A stretch of 64,000 bases of DNA from Dactylonectria macrodidyma (lineage: Eukaryota; Ascomycota; Sordariomycetes; Hypocreales; Nectriaceae). Below are positions 1 through 10,327 of this stretch, in pieces. Position 1 is the first letter of the stretch; every line of letters begins with the position of its first letter. Under the pieces are notes generated by a model that saw only the letters and a list, made by a program, of their open reading frames with translations, ran no database searches and was not told the origin of the DNA. The stretch covers positions 2,232,001-2,296,000 of the forward strand of contig JAGMUV010000001.1 in NCBI GenBank assembly GCA_020744425.1, written 5' to 3'. The position numbers and the translations under genes are program-made.

Positions 1-221
1 TTTGTGATGAGCGACAAAATCCATTGCGAATAGCCGTACGGCTTGGTGATTTACGTATGTGTCACCTCCTGGTCTGCACTGGCAAAGTGAACCCGCTGTC
101 GGCTATGATTCGTCACGACGATGGGCAAATGGACTTGAAGGATAAAACTGCAGATAATGAGGATAATATGCTGGAGATTCTGCAATTTCTATCTGCTAAG
201 ATAACAACATCTGCTCCATAA
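1..221 (+). CDS. 3' end of an ankyrin-repeat-like protein (partial, cut by window edge)
   Basis: The frame is open from the first bases of the window to a stop at 219-221, about 72 codons. The readable part begins near CDERQNPLRIAVRLGDLRMCHLL, followed by V-N and later a second LEILQFL helix. The pattern PLxxAVxxGxxxxxxLL...xVN resembles an ankyrin repeat, here the last repeat or two of a longer protein that starts left of the window. There is no good start codon inside the window, so only the C-terminal end can be seen. The match is weak because one repeat is short and no neighbour supports it. It could also be a chance open frame. Confidence 0.35.
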   Translation, partial: CDERQNPLRIAVRLGDLRMCHLLVCTGKVNPLSAMIRHDDGQMDLKDKTADNEDNMLEILQFLSAKITTSAP

Positions 222-1485
222 CTACATTTCAGGGCTGAACTTTGAGCACACGGCACGAACTCAACTGGTAAAGAATCCCGACTGCGTCGACGCGACTATT
301 GTTGAGCCCACAAGATACTGCTAGTGTGCATCGACTGAAGACTCGGCTACTGACTACTGTGTCTGGTTTGTGGTTGCTCCTGGCCTATCCATGGTAGGGG
401 CAAGCATTATACCAGACCCCCACAGTCCTCGTGATTGAAGACCACGCTGAAGCTGCAGGCCCCCCAATGTCTATGCACAATCAATCCTTTCTTTTTGGTT
501 CACCATTTCGGCTGTCGTGTCCCCTTGAGGTGGCTGAGCTGAGGGCATCAGGTTCTGAGACTTGATGAAAAGTGAGGGACGAGCCAGGCACCAACATTGC
601 GAACTAGACAGATTGTCCCTCTAGAGCTACGCAAAGCGAACGCGTACTTGCGTAGGTGGTCATAAGGATAGAAAAAAAAAACATGCAAGGCAAATAGACA
701 ACCGTGTTCTTTTGCCACTGCTTCGGTAGGAATACAAATACTCTGAACGAACGCGTTCATTACCCATCCTCCGTTTATCCATCGTGATCCATCGGTCGCC
801 GCCACTTCCGTCGACGTCATCGCACCCAATAAACCTCTTCAGACCCGACGCATTCGGCCATAGCACACTGTACTCGGCTCTACCTTACCTAAGTTCCCTC
901 CTTCAGGTGACCAACTTCTGCTGCGCCTTCAGCAGCCTCAGTGGTCGGTCCAGCGAGTCATCCGCCCCCCTCACCACCGGACTTGGGGTCGTCGCGTGAG
1001 GTTCAAGCTCAGTCCTTCGGTACAGGTACCTACAGGCGCCCTACAGAGCTTCCATTGGTAGCCCCGCCCCCGCCTAACAGATCGCCCATCGTTCTCAGCA
1101 AAGCTAAGGTAGCACTGATTTAACCCCCCCGTGCAACAGCTCCACAGCGGATGCTCCGGGCGGGCACCCACCTGAGAGGCTGAGAAGAACCCCACCGAGA
1201 GGTGGAGAGAGAGCAAGAGAGGGGACCCTTGAATCCTTTGAATCCTTGATCATCCCACCGGATCCAGCCTCGTCTCTATTTTCTCCAACTTTCTTTCCTT
1301 CTTCCTTCCTCCGACTTTCCGCTCGTCGCCATCACGACGAGATAGAGAGAGAGAGGCAGACGAAGCTCTCCCCGTCGTCTGCTCTCCTTGTGGCCCCGTA
1401 TCTTCATCGGCTTCAGCATCACATTAATCACACATCGCATTCGCTCTGTCGTCATCGCCTCCGCCCACCGGGCCTCGTCGCAATC
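222..1485. other. Intergenic, no gene seen
   Basis: Only short overlapping frames without family resemblance are present. The last ~250 bases before the HVA22-like gene are rich in C and T tracts, as is usual for fungal promoters and 5' leaders. Confidence 0.6.
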
Positions 1486-2853
1486 ATGTTCGACCTTTTG
1501 CCCATGCTCTTATCGTAAGCAACCCATATCCCATATCCTAAATATCCAATATCCCCCACCATGACACAAGTCCACCCACGAGATGCGCCATCATGATGTA
1601 CCTCCAACACGCGCATTCAACATGCACCTGCATCCCATGTAACTCGAGAATGCACCTCGCTGACATACCCGACTCGACAGCTCCGTCGCCTCCTTTCTCT
1701 TCCCCATCTTCGCCTCCTACAAGGCGCTCAAGACCCGTGACCCCGCCGAGCTGACGCCCTGGCTCATGTACTGGGTCGTCATCAGCTGTTTCCTCCTCGC
1801 CGAGTCTTGGGTCTACTTTATCGTCTCCTGGTTCGTGTCTCCTCCAAAGCACCTGTGCTGACCCGTCGGCATAACCTCTGGCGCAACCGTCCGCACCGAG
1901 GGTCCGACTCAGAGCTAATGCCGTTTACTAACATCGCTGCCTCTCCCAGGATCCCCTTCTACGGTTACTTCCGTCTCCTCTTCCTCCTCTATCTCATCCT
2001 CCCCCAGACCCAAGGCGCCCGCTATCTGTACGAGGAAAGAGTCCATCCATTCCTCACAGAGAACGAAGCCCAGATCGACGAGTTCATCACCAGCGCCCAC
2101 AACCGCCTCACCGACGCCGGCATCGCCTACCTCAAGCTTGCCATCGAGGCATTCAAGACAAAGGTCCTCGGCTTCCCTCCTTCCGAGCCCACCCCGCCCC
2201 CTACACCCGGACCTACCGGGCCTCGGACCTATACCCAGTCCCTGCTGTCCCGGTTTAGCGTCCCAGCAGCCACATGGGCCGGCGCCGCTAACACCGGAAC
2301 CGACTTCTACAGCCTGCTCTCGGGCGCCGTGGCAGCCGCCACCACCTCCGGAAGCGGCCCGGCCGCGACTTCGGCTTCCACGGCAGCTTCCACCAGCCGC
2401 GGCGTCCCCAACTCGGGCGCCCTCATCCCTCCTCACCTCCGCGGCGCTGAGAAGATGAACTTCATTAGTGACCAGCGCGACCGCCTGAACATTGTGCTGT
2501 CGGCCCTCGACCGCGAAGCCCAGGGGCTGCGCACCGAGGCTCAGCGCGCTCAGGAGCGCGCCAGCACTAACCGCCGACCCCCGTCCATGTCCCTCGACGG
2601 CACCGAGGACGACGACGAGCCTACTCAGCGGTCGCCCGGCCTCTTTGGTGGCCTGGCCGGGCTGACCAAGAGCCGTAGCGAGGCCGATTTCGAAAAGATT
2701 GACGCCGAGAGCGGTTCCGAAGAGGACGCCGCCATCCGGCGACGCAACGTAGGCGGGAGCTACGGCACGCCAACTGGATCCTCGTCGTGGTCGCCGTGGG
2801 GGTGGGGAGGCGGCGATGCTCACGGAGGCACAAGCTCGGGCGCGGAGAGATAG
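1486..2853 (+). CDS. TB2/DP1/HVA22 (Yop1/REEP-type) ER-shaping membrane protein
   Basis: Three exons, 1486-1514, 1681-1830 and 1950-2853, give a 360-residue protein; all junctions keep frame (GTAAGC..CAG and GTTCGT..CAG). The first ~85 residues carry the family core: a hydrophobic hairpin, then YKALKTRDPAELTPWLMYWVV, SWVYFIVSW and PFYGYFRLLFLLYLILPQTQGARYLYE, matching the TB2/DP1/HVA22 domain of Yop1 and REEP proteins, which bend tubular ER membranes. Yop1 itself is about 170-180 residues. Here a long Pro/Ser/Gly-rich tail follows, with a charged segment (EAQRAQERA), acidic patches and a Trp/Gly-rich end. That makes it the longer HVA22-domain form seen in filamentous fungi rather than the short Yop1 orthologue. 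The domain call is firm; the role of the tail is unknown. Confidence 0.85.
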
Positions 2854-3328
2854 AAGCCTCCTCCAGAGAGGCGGACCTCACAGGAGTTTAGGTATTGGTA
2901 GACTTGGGTTGGCAATGCCTCGAGTCTTGCTGGAGCCACTGGTTTGGGTTCTATCGTTACGCATTCAGCCCTGGCAATCCGTATTGGACTATTGGTACAA
3001 CCAGTATCGCTTCTCAGTATAAGTACTATAGATGGGATTTTGCGCTCCTTCCCCAATCTAGATTTGGGGCTTAAGCAAACCACTAAATCCTGCGAGCTTT
3101 CAAGCTTCTACTCATCTAATTCGCCTATGCGCTTGTGCTGTGTTGTATTGTTGAAGGGCGTCGCACATCACTCGTTTCAACCGACCTAGCGACCTCATAA
3201 ATATATTGTACAATGTTTCCATCCCAGAACTCTACCCATATATCCAAACAACTCCCATACAGCTTATGCGCGCTTCACATAGCTTTCCGCAGGGAACCAT
3301 TCGCCCTTCAAACTCACCAATCCCTGGC
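2854..3328. other. Intergenic between convergent genes
   Basis: This is the shared 3' region of the HVA22-like gene and MGM101, which converge here. It contains short AT-rich patches that could serve polyadenylation. No gene is seen. Confidence 0.6.
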
Positions 3329-4448
3329 TTACTTTGTAGCCGTCGCCAACTTGTACGGATAAGGCAAATCGACCGGGATGTTTATCTTGGAGTACCATTT
3401 TCTCTTCTTCTTTTGAATCGTGTGTTCAACCCAGCAGCTTACTACGAACTTCTTCGAAAACCAGCGGATGAAAGTAGGGTCCCACAACTCGGATGCGATG
3501 CCAATGTCTTTGCAACATCGCATGAGGGCATTGGACTTGGCACCTTCGACGGCTTGAGGGATACCTTCTGTGCTAAAGTAATTGTTCACGCCCTGCGCTT
3601 GTGAGACAAAGCTGAAGTTTTCTTGTTAGATAATGCGAATGCTGTAAACAGGGTTCAAGGAAGTAAGCTTACCATCCATCGATAATGAGGGCAAACTCGC
3701 GGGTTACAATCTCCTTCCCAACAACGACCTCGCCTCGAGGCGCAATGCCCCATCCCATAGGCCCAAACGCCTCATTCAGCTTCCGACGGTATCTGATTTC
3801 GGGCATGTAGAGGATACCGTCGGGCTTGACCTCGATTTCGGAAGGGGCGAGCGGCTTGCACAGGATGGCGAACTGTGCAGGCGTGACAGGGTTCGTCCCT
3901 AGGCCATGATAGCTCGTTGTCCAATCAACATTCTTGGCATACTCAAGTTGTGGCCTTTCGCGCACCGGCGGAGAGATCGGTTTCCAATGGAGATGATCTG
4001 GTGATTTCAATTCAAACGCATATGTATCAGGCACAGAAGGTAGTGGTGCTACTTTGTCTGTTGTTGATTTGAGAGGCGTTATCGAAGGGGCCGCTTTTGT
4101 GGTTGACCCTTTTGCGAGACCTGACGGAGAAGCGAAGGCTGGATTAGGGATGTTTCGACTGGCGAGAGGTGTAAGCCTAGACTCAGGTGCTTTAGAAGCC
4201 CCCGTTTGTTTCGGCCAAGCAGGATACTTCTTAGTTGAACTGGAACTTTGCGCGGGGGTATGACGAGGGCTTTGAGGCGTTGGCGAAGACCCTGTTGCAG
4301 ATGCCGTAGGCGCTACAGGCGTGACTGGAGCCGCGGCGGCGGCATCTGCATTCGTGGAATACCGTAGCAGGGGAGCGGCAATTGAGCGACCGCTCGTCGA
4401 GAGGTGGAGGCTCGGAGCTGTAGCGAAGGCTCTGCGGTAGACGAGCAT
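3329..4448 (-). CDS. MGM101: Mitochondrial genome maintenance protein Mgm101
   Basis: Two exons (4448-3673 and 3611-3329 on the minus strand) joined across a GTAAGC..CAG intron give 352 residues. Mgm101 is a Rad52-like single-strand annealing protein of mitochondrial nucleoids needed for mtDNA repair and retention. The conserved core lies in the C-terminal half: [45 protein letters not shown], then [23 protein letters not shown] and a KKKRKW basic patch. The N-terminus, [22 protein letters not shown], looks like a mitochondrial presequence and is followed by a Pro/Ala/Ser/Thr-rich linker, usual in filamentous fungi. The start at 4448 was chosen for this presequence. An upstream ATG at 4617 joined through a GTGAGT donor to an acceptor inside the presequence is an alternative N-terminus. 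COA4-like lies upstream on the same strand. Confidence 0.9.
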
Positions 4449-4775
4449 GGCGATTGGAGCTTTGGGGTTGACGAACAACCCAGCACTCACGAGGGATGAT
4501 GTCGGTCTTTTGCAGGCTGGACTGGGCGAAATTCTGGAGTTGCTTCTGCCAGAAACTTCGGAAAATGAATGATCCGCACAGTGTCGAAGTCACAGTGTTA
4601 TTCGGCAACAGGTACATAGCTTCGCTTGCGCACCAGTCCTACTTGCAATTGAAGCTCTGACGTTAGTAAATAAAATAGATTGAAGTTGCGATTCATCCTG
4701 TACTAACACTGTATCCCTAGTAATACACTTGACTCCAGGTTAGCTTACACCGGGTGTTGGCCCCTCATCTCAGAT
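4449..4775 (-). other. Spacer between COA4-like gene and MGM101
   Basis: This 327-base spacer separates two tandem minus-strand genes. It holds an upstream open frame (ATG at 4617) with a consensus GTGAGT donor at about 4490, so it may include an alternative first exon or leader intron of MGM101. Nothing else is recognisable. Confidence 0.4.
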
Positions 4776-5370
4776 CTATGCGTCCTTGGTGTCGGTCCGC
4801 TTGTCATTGTCATGAGACTTCCAGCACCGTTTGAATTCCTCCATCTGCCACACTGTCAGCCTACCACCCCGAGGCAGAGAGCGCGTCGTGTAGAAGCAGT
4901 AAAAGGAAGATGCGGTGACGGACAAACAATGGAGAGGGGATCATGGGTAAAATACAAGGGAAGTGAAGAAATAAAACTTACTTCTTCGGCACAAGCACGC
5001 CAGTCCTTCTTCTCGAAGTAGCAGTCCGTCATCTTGCTATTCTCGTCTGCCAGTCGCATGTCATCAGCACCGCCAACGTGAATGCGAACGGCTTCGCGCC
5101 AGGTCTGCGTGGAGCTGCGAAAGGCGATGGACATTTGTCTGCCATTCTCGGGTCACGTAACTTACCTGCACACCCAGTGCTGAAAATGCGCTTCTCCCTG
5201 TAACAAAGAAAAAGAAAAAACGTCAACCTTCGTAGCTGTAGTGCCAAAACTAGGCGGAGAGACCAATTCCCCCTCATAGAGCGTTGTATAGAGGCTTACC
5301 ACTCGTCTGGCTCGTCGTCATCTTCCTCTGCAGCCGCATTCTGCTTGGCATCGCTTTCCTCTTTTGACAT
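4776..5370 (-). CDS. COA4: Twin-CX9C cytochrome c oxidase assembly protein, COA4-like
   Basis: A 78-residue protein is encoded in four exons: 5370-5300, 5197-5166, 5046-4982 and 4844-4776 (minus strand). All three introns have good donors (GTAAGC, GTAAGT, GTAAGT) and CAG acceptors, and phases agree. The product has an acidic, disordered start (SKEESDAKQ, EEDDDEPDEW), then EKRIFSTGC, ADENSKMTDC, YFEKKDWRAC and MEEFKRCWK. The cysteines form two CX9C motifs (C-ADENSKMTD-C and C-YFEKKDWRA-C), the CHCH fold imported through Mia40 into the intermembrane space. The order DEW-KRI-STGCADEN-KMTDC-FEKKDWRAC matches Coa4/Cmc3, a complex IV assembly factor. The exons are so short that no long open frame marks the gene. 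Confidence 0.88.
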
Positions 5371-6301
5371 CTTGGTTGGTGGGACTTTTTCCGTAGGATT
5401 GTTAGGTTGTAGGAGGGAGATGGATGGTTTGCTATATCACTCCAGCTGATGGTACGACTGTGGAGCCACAGACTACCAACCGAGCTTACCTATTACCCAA
5501 GCACGGTGAATCCTGACTTGAACCTTAGAACTATGCTTACTGCTGTCTTTGGTTAATTCAAGACAACAATAACTATCTGGTGGCAAAACCTATATATACA
5601 TCTTCTTTTATATATAATACAACTAAGATAATAGCCTCAATATAGACGTATATAACTAAAGATTACTTGGATGTGTTTTTACTATAATACAGTTAAGCCT
5701 AGTATGTATACTCCAGTAATTGCCCTAATGAATACTGAATTACGTTTAACAATGGTTAGTGAGTGCACAAGGTTTCTGATGGATAGCAGCCGGGATCCAG
5801 TCATGTATAGTAGTGTCGGAGCTGTGTCAAAAGTAAAGAACCTCAGCCTACGCTACGCATTTTGGTGGATCAAGAAGCAGCACCAGCCCTAGTGGTCAAC
5901 TTGAGTCGGTAGATTGTTCCCTAGGTAGGCAGGTTGTCCACGCAGGGTCGGTATATCGCCAGGTGGAGGAGAGAGCCGCGTGCCCTCAAGCCTCACCCAC
6001 TAACAGTTTTGGTGCGTCACTCAGCTCCTGGAAGCAGCAGCTGGCTGTAAGACCAAGTATTTGGCTGGCCCTTCTGATTAGCATTTACCAATTCTGGAAA
6101 GCATCGCGGCAGGTAGGGACAAGCTTAGCTGTATGTGACCGCACATATATAGGCATAGGCGTCGGTGACTTGATGGCCTTTCCTCTGCAGAGACAGCCCA
6201 GTCCACTACATTCATATGACCATATAGCCATTGCTTGAATCAGCCAGCCATCTAAGTTGCCACTGTTGGCATGCTAAAATGTCTGCGTTTTTCTGCCTTT
6301 G
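5371..6301. other. Intergenic, partly AT-rich
   Basis: Upstream of COA4. Between about 5560 and 5720 the sequence is strongly AT-rich with many TATATA steps. No open frame resembles a known protein. It may be decayed repeat DNA, but no terminal repeats were found here. Confidence 0.5.
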
Positions 6302-7725
6302 TCATATAACGAGAATATCCCTACCAAATCCCAGCATTTCGGATCGAAAAGCCGGCCAAAATTCGTCCCTCACCCAGAACCTTAGACGTTAGAGAGCGGT
6401 AACTAGTCTAAGTACATCGAAGGCGCTTTGGGTGTCGCCCAGCGGAACCGTATCGTATAATATTGGCCGCTCGCCCTCGTGACCGCGAACGGTTGCGACA
6501 AACTTCCACGTGTGACCCTAAACAATGATTCCTAGTAAGAACTCAATCTTGGCCGAATGCGAGCGCGGCCCGCTAGTCACAACATGACCAAGTTCATCCG
6601 AGTAATCTGGAGCTGAGGGCGGCGGTCTTTGCCTCGGATGCCAGGCAGTGCTCTTCGATTGCGCTGCGTGCCAAGTGCCCATCTGCAGCATGGCCTCATT
6701 CCAGTTCTCGCCGTGACGCTTAGTTTCGATCGAGATGGCGATGAGATCCTTAAACAAGCTCCCCGAGTCGGTGTGGTTGATGCTCTGGTTCGGGCGCGGC
6801 CACTTGCACAGTTCGATGATGTGTTCATTTTCAGGGCTGTACTTGGGAGTCCGCACGAATATGCAGAAGTCCGCCATCTTGGGCGGCGCATGTTCTGGCT
6901 TGAAGGCGGAGTTGATCCGGGCTGAGGGACAGTATATGGAATCAATGAAGGCTTCTCCGTATGGGAAGCCGGTGCGGAGCACCCAATCAAGCACGGATTT
7001 ATGCACCTCGACTTTCCATGGTGATTCGCTGTAGATGGGGTTATTAAGAGAGGAAGAGCGAAGGTCGCGGGGTGTATAGGCAGAAGCAAATGAACATAAC
7101 TCTCTGCCTTTACATGTTGCGGCAAGATAGACGCACCGAAACCAATATTGGTGAGGCCCTCCGTCAACTGGAAGAGTTGAGGGGGAAGGCGCTCGGCGCC
7201 GATCTCGAAGCTTGCCGACTCAAACCCCGTATTCTGGAGAGCAGCGCTGCGTAGCTATTTCACCAGAGATGACATCCCGGGCACACCATGAGACGATTTA
7301 CGCGACTTGGCCAACCGTGACGAATGACCAGAAGAGGCAGATATGCCGCTCGTCCTACTCAGCTGTTCCACCCAATCGTTAGTTGCCCCTTGCCCTTGGA
7401 GGAGGGTATGATCAACTCTCGGAGCAGCCTCCAGATCTACCATTTAGCCTGCTGCGTCACAGCTCCCTTCGCTTGCGACTGGGCCTTCAACGGCGTCGAC
7501 GCCATCTTCGTCTCTTATACGTTTACTATCGAGGCTAGCCAGGTCCCCGGGTGGAGGTGACGATATCACGCTGCGAGAGGGTGAGGGCGGAGGTGAAGTA
7601 GAAGACGAAGTCTGCATGTCAAGACGACCTCGCTTTTGAGGGCGTTGGTCCGAACACGCTTCGTGGATCAGCGTTGCTGGGCCAGGGGTGGTCGTTGAGT
7701 TGATGACATCGTCGGGTCGGGCCAT
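6302..7725 (-). pseudogene. Decayed fungal PD-(D/E)XK-nuclease-like gene
   Basis: Pieces of one protein read in order on the minus strand, broken by stops. The first frame gives a Ser/Pro-rich start, then LRSAALQNTGFESASFEIG and LPPQLFQLTEGLTNIGFG. After a frame change near 7030-7100 it continues with ESPWKVEVHKSVLDW, PPKMADFCIFV, LIAISIETKRHG and MLQMGTWHAAQ. Past a stop it reads GHTWKFVATVRGHEGERPIL, then RLRFWVRDEFWPAF. These follow the consensus of the large family annotated as PD-(D/E)XK nuclease-like domain proteins in plant-associated fungi, including the ESPWN, KMxD, SIETKR and LGTWQAAQ blocks. In-frame stops sit at 7444-7446, 7255-7257, 6518-6520 and 6389-6391, and about 100 residues before ESPW appear missing. 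The 6518 stop replaces the residue before GHxW, commonly Gln. An undetected intron could explain one break, not all. Confidence 0.7.
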
Positions 7726-8448
7726 CCTTCACGCCGCGTCGACTTGAAGACTGCTCGCGATGCAGAAGCTAATGGCTCGTCTATTTGCTTAGGTGTAAGG
7801 AGGAGTGATACTGACGGCGCCTGAGCCAGGCACTCAAAGTTGATGTGGGGGCGGGGTTGTGTCACCTCAAATGCACCACAACCTACAGTTTCGAGCCATA
7901 AGTCTCCGTACACTCTCATTTTTACTCAGACTCAGCAACTTTATATTAATATCGAATAAGTACCTACGTTATATATAAAATGGTATTTAAATGAGCATAA
8001 TGTAGTACCTAAACAAAAGAATACATGTACCTAATTTACTGCATTTAGATGTGCCTAAATACAGTTTATCAAAAATGCATAACGAACTGCATTATCGCAT
8101 TAACGTGGGAGTGTGCGGAGACTCTTGGCCCATCACTGTACCTATAACCACTAAGGTACAGTTTTGGGCCAAAAGTCTCCCTACATTCACACGTTTACAA
8201 GACCTAGATCAGTAACCCTTATTCAGTAGGCAAGTAGCTCCGACTTAGCTTCCGATCAACAACATTCAACTCTTCTGCATGTCTAGTAGTTTCTACACTA
8301 GGGATCCGGCTGTACTATCATACTCTGAGCAATATCAATCTCTGCAACTGTAGGAAGTGATCGTACGGGCGCACTGAAATGCAGACTCTGGCCGGGGACT
8401 TGCTTGAAGCTTTTGAAGTTAAGCGCGGATAAAGCTTCAGAGTGAACC
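7726..8448. other. Intergenic with palindromic repeat
   Basis: Between RIC8 and the pseudogene on the same strand. Apart from the repeat at 7885-8203 and the AT-rich stretch inside it (7920-8060), no gene is seen. Short frames here have no recognisable similarity. Confidence 0.5.
7885..8203. repeat. MITE-like set of three related inverted/direct repeats
   Basis: A ~40-base motif occurs three times. Copy A (7885-7925) and copy C (8158-8197) are direct copies (ACAGTTT..GCCA.AAGTCTCC.TACA) with roughly three quarters of positions identical. Copy B (8101-8141) is the reverse complement. B and C lie back to back and form a nearly perfect 100-base palindrome centred near 8148 with GGTACAG at the inner ends. 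A and B enclose an AT-rich segment. This is the structure of a short non-coding inverted-repeat transposable element or nested remnants of one. No transposase is present. Confidence 0.6.
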
Positions 8449-9902
8449 CTAGCCGTGTTTCGTGTCATCATCAGAGCTATCATCAATCTCTTCAACATAG
8501 CCCATCTTTATTGACCGAGCCACGGGATTCTCGATGTCTACCACACGCGTTGCTTTTAATCTGGGAGGAAAGATTAGCGGCCAATTTCGAGCTGGGAGCA
8601 GAATGAGAGACTAGCCTTTCAAATAGGACAAAGAGTTTTTCTGCCTCCCGTTCTTTCTCTTCTTGTGTCATCTCACGTTCGTTTTCCTGAGAGTTTACGG
8701 CCTCTGCTTCAAGTCGCTGGCCAGTGATGGGATTTGCATTGGGCATACTCATGTCCACCATGTTAATATCATCATCGTGCGAGAACGGTATCCCCAAGAA
8801 TTCCAACATGCCAGTCCCGTACCCGTATCCCACGTTGGCGAGCAGCTTTCGTGGGTCTTCATCGGACAGTTTGAAGAGGAGGAATGTAACAAGCTGGTGC
8901 AGCGTCGGTAAGTTGATTTCAGCACTGAGTCTGATCAATCGGTGCGGGAGGGAATCCCCTCGGCCCAGAGGGACCATGCGTTCCTGGTCGCACGCAATTA
9001 GACGCACGCAAAGATGGGACTTTGTTTCTGTTCCGCTGGCAACTTGCAGCAGAAGTCCCATGAGTGGTGAAAGTGTGGTTTCTATCTCCTCTTCTTGCTT
9101 CTTTGTGTTCATTGGGAGGGAATTATCTAGAATATCAATCAATTTGTCAAGAATTGAATTGGGAAGCTCATCAGTAAATGGGATTGACAGAAGGGAGCTG
9201 ATGAGCAGTGAGGTCAGTGGATTCAAGGGTGCAGTTGAGGGTGCTCTCTCGAGCATCTCGAGAATGTGAGGCATAACATCCGAAAACTGGGGTGTCCAAG
9301 ACTGGTATTGTGGATTGGCTCCAAGGGTGCTGAGCAGAGTCAAGGCTGGTTCTATCGGTAGGTGCGATGTGCTATTGCAGCGAATGATATTCTAGACTGA
9401 TCAGTAAAGTTCTTAGCGTCTTATGATCAGAAGTAACACACATTGTTGACAACGCCAGCAAGGTGATGGCTTTGGAAATACGGCGCAAGATCGAGATCTG
9501 TGTCGATAGAGGAAAGAACCAGCAATCTCATGGCAATTGATGCAATCTCGAGATCAGTACTCTAGTCGAGTGTATCAGCTAGGAAACGGGCTAGGCAGTA
9601 ACATGCCTCACCTCCATAAGCTCAATCAAGGTCCCAGTGAGGTTCTCGTTGACAAGCAACTGCCTTGTAGAGGCCGAAAGGCGCAGGATGTTGTGAAGAC
9701 ATTTCATGGCCCTGCAGCGAGTGTCTCTAGAGGCGCCCGGCGACTTAAATGCGCAGCGACTAACGTTGGGGATACCATCATTCCCTAGAATTGTAGGCCA
9801 GTCATGTTCTTGTGGATCTCTCGTGAGGTCGAGGAGTTGCTGGAGAGCTGCATCTCGCTCTAAAACAGCTTCAGCGCCGACCTTCTGAACGATCTCGCTC
9901 AT
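8449..9902 (-). CDS. RIC8: RIC8/synembryn, G-alpha guanine nucleotide exchange factor and chaperone
   Basis: Four exons (9902-9612, 9561-9442, 9391-8616, 8560-8449, minus strand) give 432 residues. Ric8 folds G-alpha subunits and promotes nucleotide exchange; in fungi it acts in heterotrimeric G-protein signalling for growth, conidiation and virulence. Recognisable blocks are RCRAMKCLHNILRLSASTRQ (residues ~65-85), ALTLLSTLGANPQYQSW, LMGLLLQVASGTET, DEDPRKLLANVGYGYGTGML and the tail EAEKLFVLFERLKATRVVDI then ENPVARSIKMGYVEEIDD. The last junction needs a GC donor (AG|GCTAGT..CAG). This choice restores the ERLKAT...VEEIDD tail in frame to a stop at 8449. Reading through instead gives an unrelated tail ending at 8492. 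The call rests on order and spacing of conserved blocks. Confidence 0.85.
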
Positions 9903-10327
9903 ATTTCTGGGTGGAGTTGCTGACTTTAGGAAAGGTGTGTTTTTGAGGGCAGGTTGATTGTTGTGAGCATCAGAAATTTAAGAAGGCGAAACACACGACA
10001 AGGTAGCACAAGCCCACCCGTACAACTTGCCTCGGAGCTGAGGCTTCCCCGCGCCCAACTGAGTCGCTAATTATAGAGCGTCTCAGACCTGACAGGGTTT
10101 GTTACAAAATTGATTCAAGTATTATTGGAATTGAGCAAAGTGGTAGCGGCACAAGTATTTGTGAGGTTGTGTGTTGATGGGACGAAGGAAAAGCGTTGAA
10201 GTGGTGTGAGAGGAAGGAGCGAAAATCTGCGGTCAGGCGGAACCGGGAGTAAGCGGCAACCCAAGATTGCCATCACCATCTACCATCATCAGCACTTTGG
10301 GGACTGGAAAGCTAGAAGCCAGTGACC
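9903..10327. other. Divergent promoter region RIC8 / BPL1
   Basis: A 425-base spacer lies between the two divergent starts. No gene is seen. Confidence 0.6.

Noticed and set aside
1915..2823. 302-codon minus-strand frame opposite the HVA22-like gene
   Set aside because: It is the antisense shadow of a GC-rich coding exon; the plus strand carries the conserved domain.
5520..5720. AT-rich stretch as a possible RIP-mutated transposon or centromere-like DNA
   Set aside because: It is only about 200 bases long, with no repeats or transposase traces, so ordinary AT-rich spacer is enough.
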